Shown here piece by piece: positions 54,801-61,059 of a stretch of 64,000 nt of DNA. The notes beneath the pieces are model-generated. The model did not search any database. It had not been told where the DNA came from and worked only from the letters and a program-made list of their open reading frames with translations. The translations under genes were made by a program, and so were the position numbers. Positions within the stretch are counted from its first letter, which is position 1, and each line of letters opens with the position of its first letter. This DNA is from Cryptomeria japonica (lineage: Eukaryota > Streptophyta > Pinopsida > Cupressales > Cupressaceae). The stretch spans positions 17,360,785 through 17,424,784 of the forward strand of contig NC_081413.1 in the NCBI RefSeq assembly GCF_030272615.1, read 5' to 3'.

Positions 54801-56739
54801 TTTGCTACTAGCAGTATTTTTGCTGCTACTGCTAAATTTGAGCTTAGAACTCAGCTTCTAAAAATTTGTACATACAATGATTAGAATAATCGATATTCCA
54901 TTTCACACATTGTGTTTAATTATCAGGATTTATGTTAGAGCCACAAGATTCAAAATGATTTCTGTAAATGGTGAAATATTGTTGAAAATCATAAATTAGT
55001 AGGCCTTATGTTCCGATGTTCACTTGTTTTACATGCATTGAAAGAAGATAAATATGATAATAGGACATGTGCAAAAGTTTCCATGCATATATATCAGGAA
55101 ACTGCAGTTTGTGTTGTGCTCCTGTTCCATTTCTTATAAAGATCTAGTATGACCTGACGAAAGCTGTGTAAATGCTTACATGTGCACTACTAAAGGTGGA
55201 CCTGAGGGCCTTGGTACAAACAGTGCAAATCATTATTGGACAGAAATCTGTAGATGGATGGAACATAACTTCTTTCAAGCTCCCTCAGTATCTGAACCCT
55301 ACAAAAACAGCATCCTACATACCACTGGTTAGTAATTTAACTCTTAATACTTGCCTCAAGAATTTATCATGTTGGCATTTTTATCGGTCAAATCAAATGC
55401 ATTATTCTTGTCCGTTAAACTGAAGTCCTTAGCAGTGCCTATGCAGGGCATGACCACATCTGCAGAGCGACAGACCTTAGCTGACATTAGCAATCTCCAT
55501 GTATCCAACAAAGATGTCACAAGCACACAAAAGAGGCAAAATGGAAGACAAGTCTGGCATATGAAAAAAAATAATAAGCAGGGTAGCAAGGATGACATCA
55601 AGGAATTGTGCACTACTATTTTGCAACCAGTGCAGCACATCAGTAGTAATCTGAAAGGCAAAGGTACAAAGTATTCATGCCCTACAAGTAGAAGCCAGTT
55701 TTCCTTGACTAATGCTCCCTTCATTATTGAGGGAACAAAATCAAATTCAGTAATAAATAAGAGAAGAAATTCATTGGATTTCTGTTCCAGCAATAATTTG
55801 CTTAAGGTGTGGAAGCCTTCACGTTCAATTCAGAGGGAAAAGGCGGCAATTATTGTGCAAGCTTATTGCCGAATGTTTCTAATTAAGACACATTACAAAA
55901 GAATGAAATCTGCTGTCTTGAAAATTCAAAGATGGTGGCGGCAATATGGAAGTAAGGGGATGTTGTCTGGAAATTACAGTACTGTACAGAGTATGGAAAC
56001 AGTATTACATGAGCAGTTTTTGTATCACAGAAATCAACCTCCAATTGTCCTTTCACGAATTCAAGATGAAAATGAAGCACTGCCAAGCAATGTTGAGCTT
56101 CTGCAGTCTCCAGCAGATTTGCTTTATAAAGGCAATATTTCAGCTGCTGAAGAAGAGAAGGTCCTAACTGAGCTGGCTAATTTGCTCTCACCGAGTAATA
56201 ATAATGGCCTGGAACAGTTTAATTGTTTTGAAAGTGACATTGTTGATGAAGAACTTGGAAACTTCCATTTTCCATATGTACAAGATGGAGAAAGTGAGAA
56301 GAGTACACCTGTTCTAACTAGGATTCATTCACCAAGACTGAGAGGGACTTGCATATCACATGAAAAGAACAGCTCTGGAGACATGGAAAATGTCATGCCA
56401 GAGTGGCTGGAATTGAAGAAGTCAGACTTCATGGAGATGGATGGTGGTAATACTAATTTTATGCCCATTAAAGCGGATGAAACTGTCCCAGATTTTGTTA
56501 ACATAATTTCTGAAAGGAAACAACTGTATGATACTGCAATAGGAAGTGTCGCTGCTTCTGCTAATTGCACTCATTTCAGTAATTGTTCTGATTATTGGAA
56601 GCAGTACTGTAGCAAAAAGATCAACCCTGGTTCAGGGAATTCACAATTTAAGACATTTTGTTTAGATGAATCTCCAAATGCTAGCATTTATGATGGTACA
56701 AATGAAGAGAACACAGGAGAATTTGGTCCAGATATATAA
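30398..56739 (+). CDS. Lysozyme-fold (i-type/destabilase-like) protein with C-terminal IQ tail; four-exon gene
   Basis: Exons 30398-30831, 53313-53416, 55196-55327 and 55433-56739 join with phases 2, 1 and 1 to give exactly 658 codons plus a TAA. Residues about 1-80 are basic and polar, without an obvious secretion signal. Residues about 95-200 look like an i-type lysozyme (destabilase) fold: [11 protein letters not shown] with candidate catalytic Glu102, [14 protein letters not shown] (119-132), and LARIHHGGPEG then NHYW (about 174-194), the family's C-terminal signature. Residues 224-658 are largely disordered, with an IQ-like segment ([21 protein letters not shown]) near 360-395 that could bind calmodulin. 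The role is inferred: a glycan hydrolase or a lysozyme-fold protein with another job. Intron 1 is 22.5 kb and full of transposons. The present stop may be caused by a 1-nt frameshift, because coding continues to 57218 in another frame. Confidence 0.65.
31035..31490 (+). repeat. Degenerate short repeat related to GGTTACATTGTAAGTGG
   Basis: About six to eight diverged copies (for example near 31066, 31100, 31155, 31361, 31394 and 31468), separated by T-rich spacers of variable length. It looks like a decayed minisatellite in the 5' part of intron 1. Confidence 0.55.
31865..32220. repeat. Intronic duplication, copy A (without TRIM)
   Basis: Matches 50765-51490 after removing the TRIM in that copy. 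Shared runs include GTCATGTCA, GAGTATGCCTTT, GACTTCTCCATC, GACATGCTCG / CAGCATGCTCG and ACTTGTAGTTT. It holds the empty TRIM target CATAT at 31918-31922. Confidence 0.8.
32221..33925 (+). other. Intronic sequence without recognisable features
   Basis: AT-rich sequence with no coding segments, LTR ends or repeats that I can support. The sequence just before 33926 is T- and G-rich. Confidence 0.45.
34281..34786. repeat. Four palindromic repeats of 57-59 bp, spaced 130-177 bp
   Basis: Units at 34281-34339, 34458-34514, 34588-34646 and 34730-34786 start near TTGTCGCTAGACCGCGA and end near ACTAGCGAC. The ends are inverted repeats (GTCGCT / AGCGAC), and the unit at 34458 extends the stem inward (ACCGC with GCGG, AAGAG with CTCTT). 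A shared GAATGGTGGGC / AAATGGTGGGC block follows two of them. The block is clearly more GC-rich than its surroundings. It occupies the same place relative to the ORF as the array at 26121-27638, though sequence and unit length differ. Confidence 0.8.
35132..38730 (+). pseudogene. Long LTR-borne ORF of unknown function (about 1,170 codons, decayed)
   Basis: Probably starts at the ATG at 35132 with a 1-nt frameshift soon after; a 537-codon open stretch runs 35207-36820. The same frame resumes after a TAG to 37066, a frameshift follows, then 37096-37452, 37453-38514 and 38515-38730 in one frame separated by two more stops. The N-terminal part is globular ([32 protein letters not shown]). The middle has a basic stretch with a nuclear-signal look ([19 protein letters not shown]). 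The C-terminal half is helical and charged, probably a coiled coil. There are no polymerase, protease or zinc-knuckle motifs. It is homologous to the minus-strand ORF at 22450-26005. It lies before the primer-binding site, so inside the LTR. I cannot name the family. Confidence 0.7.
38961..38967 (+). promoter_or_regulatory. Candidate LTR TATA box
   Basis: TATAAAT preceded by CAATTTT, about 0.76 kb before the LTR end and just downstream of the ORF. Its placement matches the TATA box at 22221-22233 of the related LTR. Confidence 0.45.
39731..39748 (+). other. Primer-binding site of the Tat-like element
   Basis: Reads TGGCGACTCTGCTGGGGA, the type found next to the 5' LTR in plant Tat/Ogre elements; I believe the primer is a tRNA-Arg, but I cannot check. 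It follows the LTR end CAACA by 5 nt. A partial echo, TGGCGACTCTG, occurs at 39988-39998. Confidence 0.85.
40059..43495 (+). pseudogene. Ty3/gypsy gag-protease of the Tat-like element
   Basis: Gag probably starts at the ATG at 40059; stops near 40408 and 40533 and a frameshift before 40859 break the N-terminal part, which is helical and charged. The frame 41231-43495 is open for 754 codons. It contains the gag core ([57 protein letters not shown]) at about 41395-41690. A Cys/His cluster [14 protein letters not shown] (about 42160) may replace a standard zinc knuckle. The aspartic protease has catalytic [12 protein letters not shown] (about 43045) and a GMLLSRQW block (about 43260). The long open stretch suggests this part decayed later than its flanks, or was under longer constraint. 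Confidence 0.85.
43500..44592 (+). pseudogene. Archaeal-type RNase H followed by truncated reverse transcriptase
   Basis: RNase H directly follows protease, in the +1 frame with a short overlap. Motifs are [15 protein letters not shown] (first Asp), [15 protein letters not shown] (Glu), [12 protein letters not shown] (second Asp) and [11 protein letters not shown] (third Asp), about 43530-43890. This is the RNase HI style of plant Tat second RNase H domains, with all four acidic residues. After a stop at 43980 the same frame gives a linker, then the reverse transcriptase N-terminus: [11 protein letters not shown]-like [29 protein letters not shown], a TAG at 44472, [20 protein letters not shown] and GDIRLCV. 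Sequence breaks off at about 44592, before the fingers and palm end. The order protease, RNase H, reverse transcriptase is unusual. Confidence 0.85.
45594..45600 (+). promoter_or_regulatory. Candidate TATA box in the solo LTR
   Basis: GCCTATATAAGG context, a strong plant TATA form, about 0.78 kb before the proposed LTR end. Confidence 0.6.
46095..46116 (+). repeat. Homopolymer run C11 followed by A11
   Basis: Eleven C then eleven A. Such runs are prone to length variation and sequencing error. Confidence 0.9.
46378..46579 (+). repeat. 5' LTR fragment of the chromodomain element
   Basis: Only the terminal about 200 bp remains. It aligns to 50555-50755, for example TTTTTTGTTTGTAGGCTGCTTGAGCC-type sequence in both. 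It ends TTTGCGTCA. Confidence 0.8.
46584..46595 (+). other. Primer-binding site of the chromodomain element
   Basis: TGGTATTAGAGC, one change from the initiator tRNA-Met site TGGTATCAGAGC, 4 nt after the 5' LTR end. Confidence 0.85.
46800..50030 (+). pseudogene. Gag-pol remnant with chromodomain, integrase deleted
   Basis: Heavily broken. In order: gag with [13 protein letters not shown] and [18 protein letters not shown] (about 46910-47080); zinc knuckle CGEGGHI (about 47620); protease with [13 protein letters not shown], a degraded active site HSGS, and [31 protein letters not shown] (47805-48110); reverse transcriptase with [20 protein letters not shown] (about 48540-48600) and a damaged YLDD box (about 48890); the thumb region [10 protein letters not shown] and [12 protein letters not shown] (48976-49251); RNase H with [12 protein letters not shown] (about 49440); then [15 protein letters not shown] (about 49935), a chromodomain core. 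Integrase should lie between RNase H and chromodomain but only about 170 bp is there. Clearly inactive. Confidence 0.85.
50082..50755 (+). repeat. 3' LTR of the chromodomain element
   Basis: Begins TGTAGGGGCATAATT just after a short purine-rich stretch and ends GGTTTGCATTA. The terminal CA has probably mutated to TA. About 674 bp. Confidence 0.75.
50765..51490. repeat. Intronic duplication, copy B (interrupted by a TRIM)
   Basis: Aligns to 31865-32220 on both sides of the TRIM at 50804-51156. Copies are roughly three-quarters to four-fifths identical by eye. They flank most of the intronic retroelements, but I see no LTR-type ends. Confidence 0.8.
50804..51156 (+). mobile_element. TRIM (terminal-repeat retrotransposon in miniature), 353 bp
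   Basis: Two direct terminal repeats of exactly 136 bp (50804-50939 and 51021-51156), each TGTTGAC...GATTCCAACA. The 81-bp interior starts with a primer-site-like GTATCAGATC (iMet type TGGTATCAGAGC) and ends with polypurine GTGGGGGAGAT directly before the second repeat. The 5-bp target duplication CATAT lies at 50799-50803 and 51157-51161, and the empty site CATAT is in the paralogous copy at 31918-31922. The interior also has GGTTCGAGCCT, close to a Pol III B box. No coding capacity, as expected for a TRIM. Confidence 0.95.
51491..52368 (+). other. Intronic sequence without recognisable features
   Basis: AT-rich sequence; no coding segments or repeat ends that I can support. Confidence 0.45.
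52369..52735 (-). pseudogene. Rearranged, partly inverted copy of exon 4
   Basis: On the minus strand 52369-52600 matches exon 4: CCAGCAATAGTTTGCTTAAGG equals 55785-55806, then jumps to sequence like 56440-56560 (GGNTNLMP against exon GGNTNFMP, then [16 protein letters not shown] against [16 protein letters not shown]). On the plus strand 52625-52690 matches 55710-55775 (GAGGGAACGAAATCAAATTC). So a piece of exon 4 was copied, internally deleted and partly inverted about 700 bp upstream of exon 2. Frames are damaged; not a functional exon. Confidence 0.8.
53313..53416 (+). CDS. Exon 2 of the lysozyme-like gene (104 bp)
   Basis: Acceptor TTGAGTTCAG before GGACACTG; donor ATG|GTAAGT, the plant consensus. 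Encodes [20 protein letters not shown] and WETLARIHH, the middle of the lysozyme-like domain. Enters in phase 2, leaves in phase 1. Confidence 0.75.
53417..55195 (+). other. Intron 2 (1.8 kb)
   Basis: GTAAGT...CACTACTAAAG. The acceptor is not strongly pyrimidine-rich, but the phase and the resulting HHGGPEG motif support it. No other feature recognised inside. Confidence 0.6.
55196..55327 (+). CDS. Exon 3 of the lysozyme-like gene (132 bp)
   Basis: Completes the family signature: [20 protein letters not shown]. Donor G|GTTAGT. The longer open frame over this stretch is a different frame and gives no recognisable motif. Confidence 0.7.
55433..56739 (+). CDS. Exon 4 of the lysozyme-like gene (IQ-motif tail)
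   Basis: The acceptor TGAAGTCCTTAG, after a pyrimidine-rich stretch, enters the large open frame in the right phase ([13 protein letters not shown]...). It has a [13 protein letters not shown] segment, basic low-complexity sequence, then an IQ-like pair [19 protein letters not shown] and [13 protein letters not shown] (about 55842-55945), then acidic disordered sequence with [13 protein letters not shown] and DETVPDFVN. Stop TAA at 56737-56739. Parts of this exon are duplicated elsewhere in the window (52369-52735, 59994-60206, 61060-61260), so it seems prone to copying. Confidence 0.75.
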
Positions 56740-56744
56740 GTTTG

Positions 56745-57218
56745 ATGGAGAGGAGAGGTAAAGCTGGTTTACTATATAAAAAATTGTTAGGAATGTTTGA
56801 AGTGGAATCTAAGTTGTCAAAAGTGGTTCCAGATAGCAACTTCCCCAAATTAATTGGGCTAGACTTCCATAAGGGATTTCCTAGAGAAAAGGAAATTGAT
56901 AGAGCACATGAAGCAATTTTAGATGATGAAAATGTATCAAAAGAGATTGGAGTGGACCATGATTTTTTAGGGCTAATGAGAAACATAAAAAGATTGGAGT
57001 TATGTGAATACAGAAATAATACCATGGTTGTGGGAAACTCTGATCCTCCTCTGTCAGTGGTAGCCATGTTTTGTTGTCGATTTCCAGAAGCCTTATTTAC
57101 TACAAGTTTTATAGCTCTTCAGTGTTCAGATGTGCATTTGAGGAAGCAGAATGTTCGTTCCTTTAGTGGAGTGAAGGAAGTAGAAAGCCTGTCATATGGA
57201 TTTTATTTCTTTCTTTAG
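56745..57218 (+). CDS. Probable continuation of exon 4 after a 1-nt frameshift
   Basis: An open frame of about 157 codons begins 5 nt after the exon 4 stop in another frame (MERRGKAGLLYKK, SKVVPDSNFPKLIGLDFHKG, LLRNIKRLEL-like LMRNIKRLEL). The frame is open back to 56706, so the two frames overlap. In the decayed duplicate at 61175-61260 the corresponding sequence has one more base between the GGAGAA and ATGGAGAGG blocks, and both parts lie in one frame. The present break may be a recent frameshift, a sequencing error, or a genuine end. I do not recognise a domain. The last residues before 57218 may be beyond a splice site. Confidence 0.55.
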   Translation: MERRGKAGLLYKKLLGMFEVESKLSKVVPDSNFPKLIGLDFHKGFPREKEIDRAHEAILDDENVSKEIGVDHDFLGLMRNIKRLELCEYRNNTMVVGNSDPPLSVVAMFCCRFPEALFTTSFIALQCSDVHLRKQNVRSFSGVKEVESLSYGFYFFL

Positions 57219-58850
57219 TTCCTTTAAAGTTTGAAACAAATTGAAATATCCTTTGAGTTTCATCTCCAAGGGAAATCTAGCCCTGTCCACTACTATAAAT
57301 ATTCTCCTCAAAAGTTACTATAAGTTTTGAAGTATTCATTCTTTTTCCAAATCATTGATGCTAGAGGCAAGGGGCAAAAAGTAGCTCAACCAAATGTTTT
57401 TCTCCTTTTTGTTGTTTTTGTAGCTTTGCCTGCGTTGCTAAAAATTGAGTCAGTGCTTATTTTTGAACTTTTAAAATGCCTTTGGCAAGTACCCATAAGA
57501 ACTGCGAGACTGAAACAGAGATAGAAGAATCAGCAATTTGGGAGCATGGGTGCACAATTCTTCTGTTTTGTGTTCCCTCATAAACAATGGTTGGCATCAA
57601 ATTTCAAGTGTGGCCATATGATGGAAATCATAGGTCAAATAAGTTAGGTAAGTGGCTAAGGATTGTCAGAAATTGATTTGACTATGCAAGGCCTTCAAAA
57701 TTAATAATATTATATTTGTGAGAGGTGCAAGGGTTTTTTTTTGCTCTATGAGTTTTTACAAGTTTAACTTGCGATTTTTTATATACACAAGAAAAACATG
57801 GGTAAAATGTTTTTAAAATGCGTTTTTTCACACATTGCTTTTGCTATCTATGCATTTTCTCTTTTGAGATGTCAATTTTTAATTTAATACATTTTTTAAT
57901 TGAATTTTGCAAAAAAAAAATATGTTCTTTTAAGAAATTTTAAGTTTTAGTACTTTCTAAGTTGCCAAGTCCTTGCCAAATATTTGCCGAGTCAAAATTT
58001 TTGGGCTTGTGAGTACTCTCCAAGTCTGAGTCTGTGGACAATGCTTAAACATATCAAAATGATATGTTCATTCACCCATTTCATCTAGTGAAAACTTTTA
58101 ACTAGAGTCCATGTTGACATTAGTGAGTTGCTTAAACTTTAAGACACAAAGCATATAGGGGAACCTGAATTAGACATGGTTTTGAAGTTTAGAATGGCCT
58201 TAATTTACTTTTGAGATTTTTAGTTTCAAGAAATCAATGCATGCAACTTAGTCTTGCTTGCCAAAACACTTTTATACATCCAAGAAGCAATGGGACATAG
58301 CCAGAAAGGTCCTTTGAGCAGCATGCAATTATAGGTACAGACAGCTTTTTTTACTTCCTTTTCCACAATCTATGGATCTGTTCAATGCTGCTTCCTTTCC
58401 TTTGTCATGCTCTTCAAGTACAGGGTTCATGTAGATCCACTAGTCTATTCTTTAATGTGGTTTGTAATTTTTCACATTGGGTTTATATTTCATTAGAAAC
58501 ATTTGAGACTTAACTAGGATGGCTTCTTGTTATTTTCTGTTCACTAGCCTACATTAATATGATAGGAGAGCAAATTTTAACTTGTCTAATAAAAGTTTGT
58601 TAATTCTATAAAGATGGAATCACTACTTTCAAGCATTATTGACTTTAGCTTTGAGTATAGAATCTTTAAATTTGCAAGCAGCAGTAACTGTTCCAAGAGA
58701 CTCATATAGATGAAGAAATTGAGTGGTGAGATTACAATGTGGATACAGCTGTACGGATAATGTGGAGTCATTAATAGTTTTCAAATTTGTTTGTTAATTT
58801 TTAATAACTCTATTGAATATGTTGAATAGTCAACCTCATTTTCTATTATA
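57219..58850. repeat. 3' flank of the gene; first copy of a segmental duplication
   Basis: Matches the 62080-63860 region in the same order, e.g. GAAGTAGAAAGCCT, CTCCAAGGGAAAT, AATTCTTCTGTTTTG, GTTTCAAGTGT, CTTGCTTGCCAAA and GATGGAATCACT. The duplicated block also includes the exon 4 end upstream. No independent gene seen. Confidence 0.8.
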
Positions 58851-59119
58851 TTACACTTTCACATTATACACAAATTGGTATATTATTTTAATCTGACATT
58901 ATTATTACCATGACTATAGGTCCTGGCACAAATTGAATCAATTAAGGCCTCTATTATCAGGGTTCCATGGAGTTTCAGAATGGGGTAACCGGTGACTATG
59001 AATCCAAAATTGGGGACAGCAGGAGCACAGCGGCACAATTATACTTTACATGCACACATATAATGTATAATTATTAATATATTAATATACACATACATGT
59101 GATAACATATAGTATAACT

Positions 59120-59440
59120 TGAAATTTTGAAAGAGCTGCGAAAGCCTACTGATAATTTCAGCTCAGCATATAGGATTCAGGGTTTTGTCTTCAGTGATCT
59201 CTTGTGTTGGATGAAAATGGTGACAAAGCAGATGAAAGGGGATGTATGTAAGGAAATCAGCATGCTTCACAAGCTACATCACATTAAGTTGGTTACCTTG
59301 CTGGGCATCTTTCATACTCCTGATGAGAAGCATGCCTATCTGGTATCTGAGAATGCAAAATAAGGTCCCTGAGTGACTGGATTGAGGGGACATGGTTTCA
59401 TGATTCCCTTACATGGAAGCAAAGGGTTGTGTTTACAAAA
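59120..59440 (+). pseudogene. Protein kinase fragment of a LysM-receptor-like kinase type
   Basis: Reads TDNFSSAYRIQG (glycine-loop region, degraded), TKQMKGD (the ATP-binding Lys position), KEISMLHKLHH (helix C Glu), KLVTLLGIF and AYLVSENAK, then a stop, then GPLSDWIEGTWFHDSLTWKQRV. This order and wording matches kinase subdomains I-V of plant LysM receptor kinases. The catalytic loop and all extracellular parts are missing, and no introns or flanking exons are seen. Probably a captured or duplicated fragment; orientation is the same as the lysozyme-like gene. Confidence 0.75.
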
Positions 59441-59993
59441 AAAAGGTGTTTTGGGGCTAGGAGACACCTAGCTGTGTCTATCCTGGAAACTTCATGTTTT
59501 TTTTTCCTGGTTAGGGTTGGGAACTACTGTCTATTATTCACATGTTTTTGTCTTGCTCAAATTTGCATTATGGCTTCAGAATTCCATATAGTTTTATCTT
59601 ATGGTTGTGGGGTGTATGTGTATTGGCAAGGTCCATTTTACTATTGGGTTTAGAACCTAGAAGTATAGAAGTTAAACGACATATAAGGAAAATAGCATCG
59701 TAAAGCCCACTTGCCCAATTTTACGAAAGGCGTCTCAGAAACTAAATTTATTATTAAGATCATTAAATTTAATTTTAAAATGCATTTCAAAATCATTTGG
59801 GCTTCATTAAATGCTCACTAATAGAAATAATGCGCTCAACTGTCAAGCTTTTCTCATTTACTTCCTTACAGCATTACATTCAACTCGGGTAACACTTTCC
59901 TTGGTTACAAGAAGTTTAAAAATTCACTTCTATTTGATAATAAAAACAATAAAAATGATGCACAACCTTTAAGACCTGCCAGAACTAAACTAA
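59441..59993. other. Intergenic sequence without recognisable genes
   Basis: AT-rich sequence; only chance ORFs. Confidence 0.45.
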
Positions 59994-60206
59994 GTGTTTA
60001 TTGGAAATATTGAATCTCAAGGTATGCCTGTTCTAACTAGGGTTCATTTGACAAAACAGAAAGGCAATTGCAATTTGGATACTGAAGTTTTGCTAGGGTT
60101 TGACACAGGGTTGTTGGAGTTTGACAGACAGGTACTGGTGTCTTTTGACCTGACAGTCCTAAAATGTTCCACGATTGCTTGCCTTATCTTGCAAAATCCT
60201 GAATGA
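59994..60206 (+). pseudogene. Diverged exon 4 fragment (duplicate)
   Basis: ESQGMPVLTRVHLTKQKGNC corresponds to exon 4 [21 protein letters not shown] (about 56295-56355), and the nucleotide run CCTGTTCTAACTAGG is identical. It marks the left end of the downstream duplicate of the gene's 3' part. Frame intact only over a short stretch. Confidence 0.7.
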
Positions 60207-61059
60207 TGTCTTCTGTAATTAGTCATTTGAATTTCTATCTAAATTTCAGTGAGGGGAAAATTGGGGGTTTGACTAAATAGCCAGCCTCCTTGAATAGCAT
60301 TTTCAGCCTCAACTTAGCCATGTTTAAAGATCTGGTTGTGTGATCCTATACAAAGACTAAACCATAGGAGAATCTAACACTAGTTGGTGTGTGATCGTAT
60401 ATGAAGACTAAATGGTAAGAAGAATCTAACCCTAGCTGCTGTGTGCAAGCACTGCAGAGAAAAGATGGTTTTTAGGTAGTGTCATTGGAAGTTTGGCAAA
60501 AAAACTGAAGGTTTATGGAGCAACCTGGGAAATAGGGTAAGGAAAGGTGTAGGTTTCAGCAATTAGTAATGTTAAAAAGCAATTAGAAAAGGATTTGGAG
60601 CTAGGGTAGGGGGATAGTGAGAAAAATGGTGAGAGGAAAGTGATGGAGAGGATTAAGCTATGGAGATGGTGGGTTGAGGGGAAGATTTCAGTGGTAAGGA
60701 CATAGGATAAGGCTAAAAGGATTTCCGAAAATTGATCATCAACAATTGAGCTTAAAAACTTCAACAATGGAAAGCGTGCTTGAACACTTAGTAGAATGTA
60801 GAAAAGTAGGAGATAGTAGAAAGGGTTCAAAATAAGAGTGATGATGCTTTTAATTCATGTTTAGGGTTTTACTTGTGTGTAGACAAAAAATTTCAAAATT
60901 TAAGGTTTGACGCTAGCATTTGTGTCTTTTGAGAGTCAGGTTCTGGAATTTTTGAGGAAGATTAAGAGTGTCTGAGAGAGTCGAAATTCTTGCAAATCAT
61001 TCTAATGACAGGTATAAGTTCATAAATAAGTGTAGAAACTGTATTGCAAAGTAGGCAAT
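60207..61059. other. Sequence inserted within the downstream duplicate, no gene seen
   Basis: About 0.8 kb separates the exon 4 matches at 59994-60060 and 61060, where the original has only about 0.25 kb. A short internal repeat of AGACTAAA...GAATCTAACNCTAG occurs near 60353-60433. No coding sequence. Confidence 0.5.

Noticed and set aside
55172-55423. Open frame over exon 3 starting at 55172
   Set aside because: It is in a different frame from the spliced model; the spliced frame gives the lysozyme-type GGPEG...HYW signature and this one gives nothing recognisable.
55351-55432. Upstream ATG of the large exon 4 open frame as a gene start
   Set aside because: The acceptor at 55432 enters the same frame in the phase left by exon 3, and the residues before it show no conserved pattern.
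56745-57218. Independent small gene after exon 4
   Set aside because: It overlaps the exon 4 frame, begins 5 nt after its stop, and is fused in frame with it in the duplicate copy.
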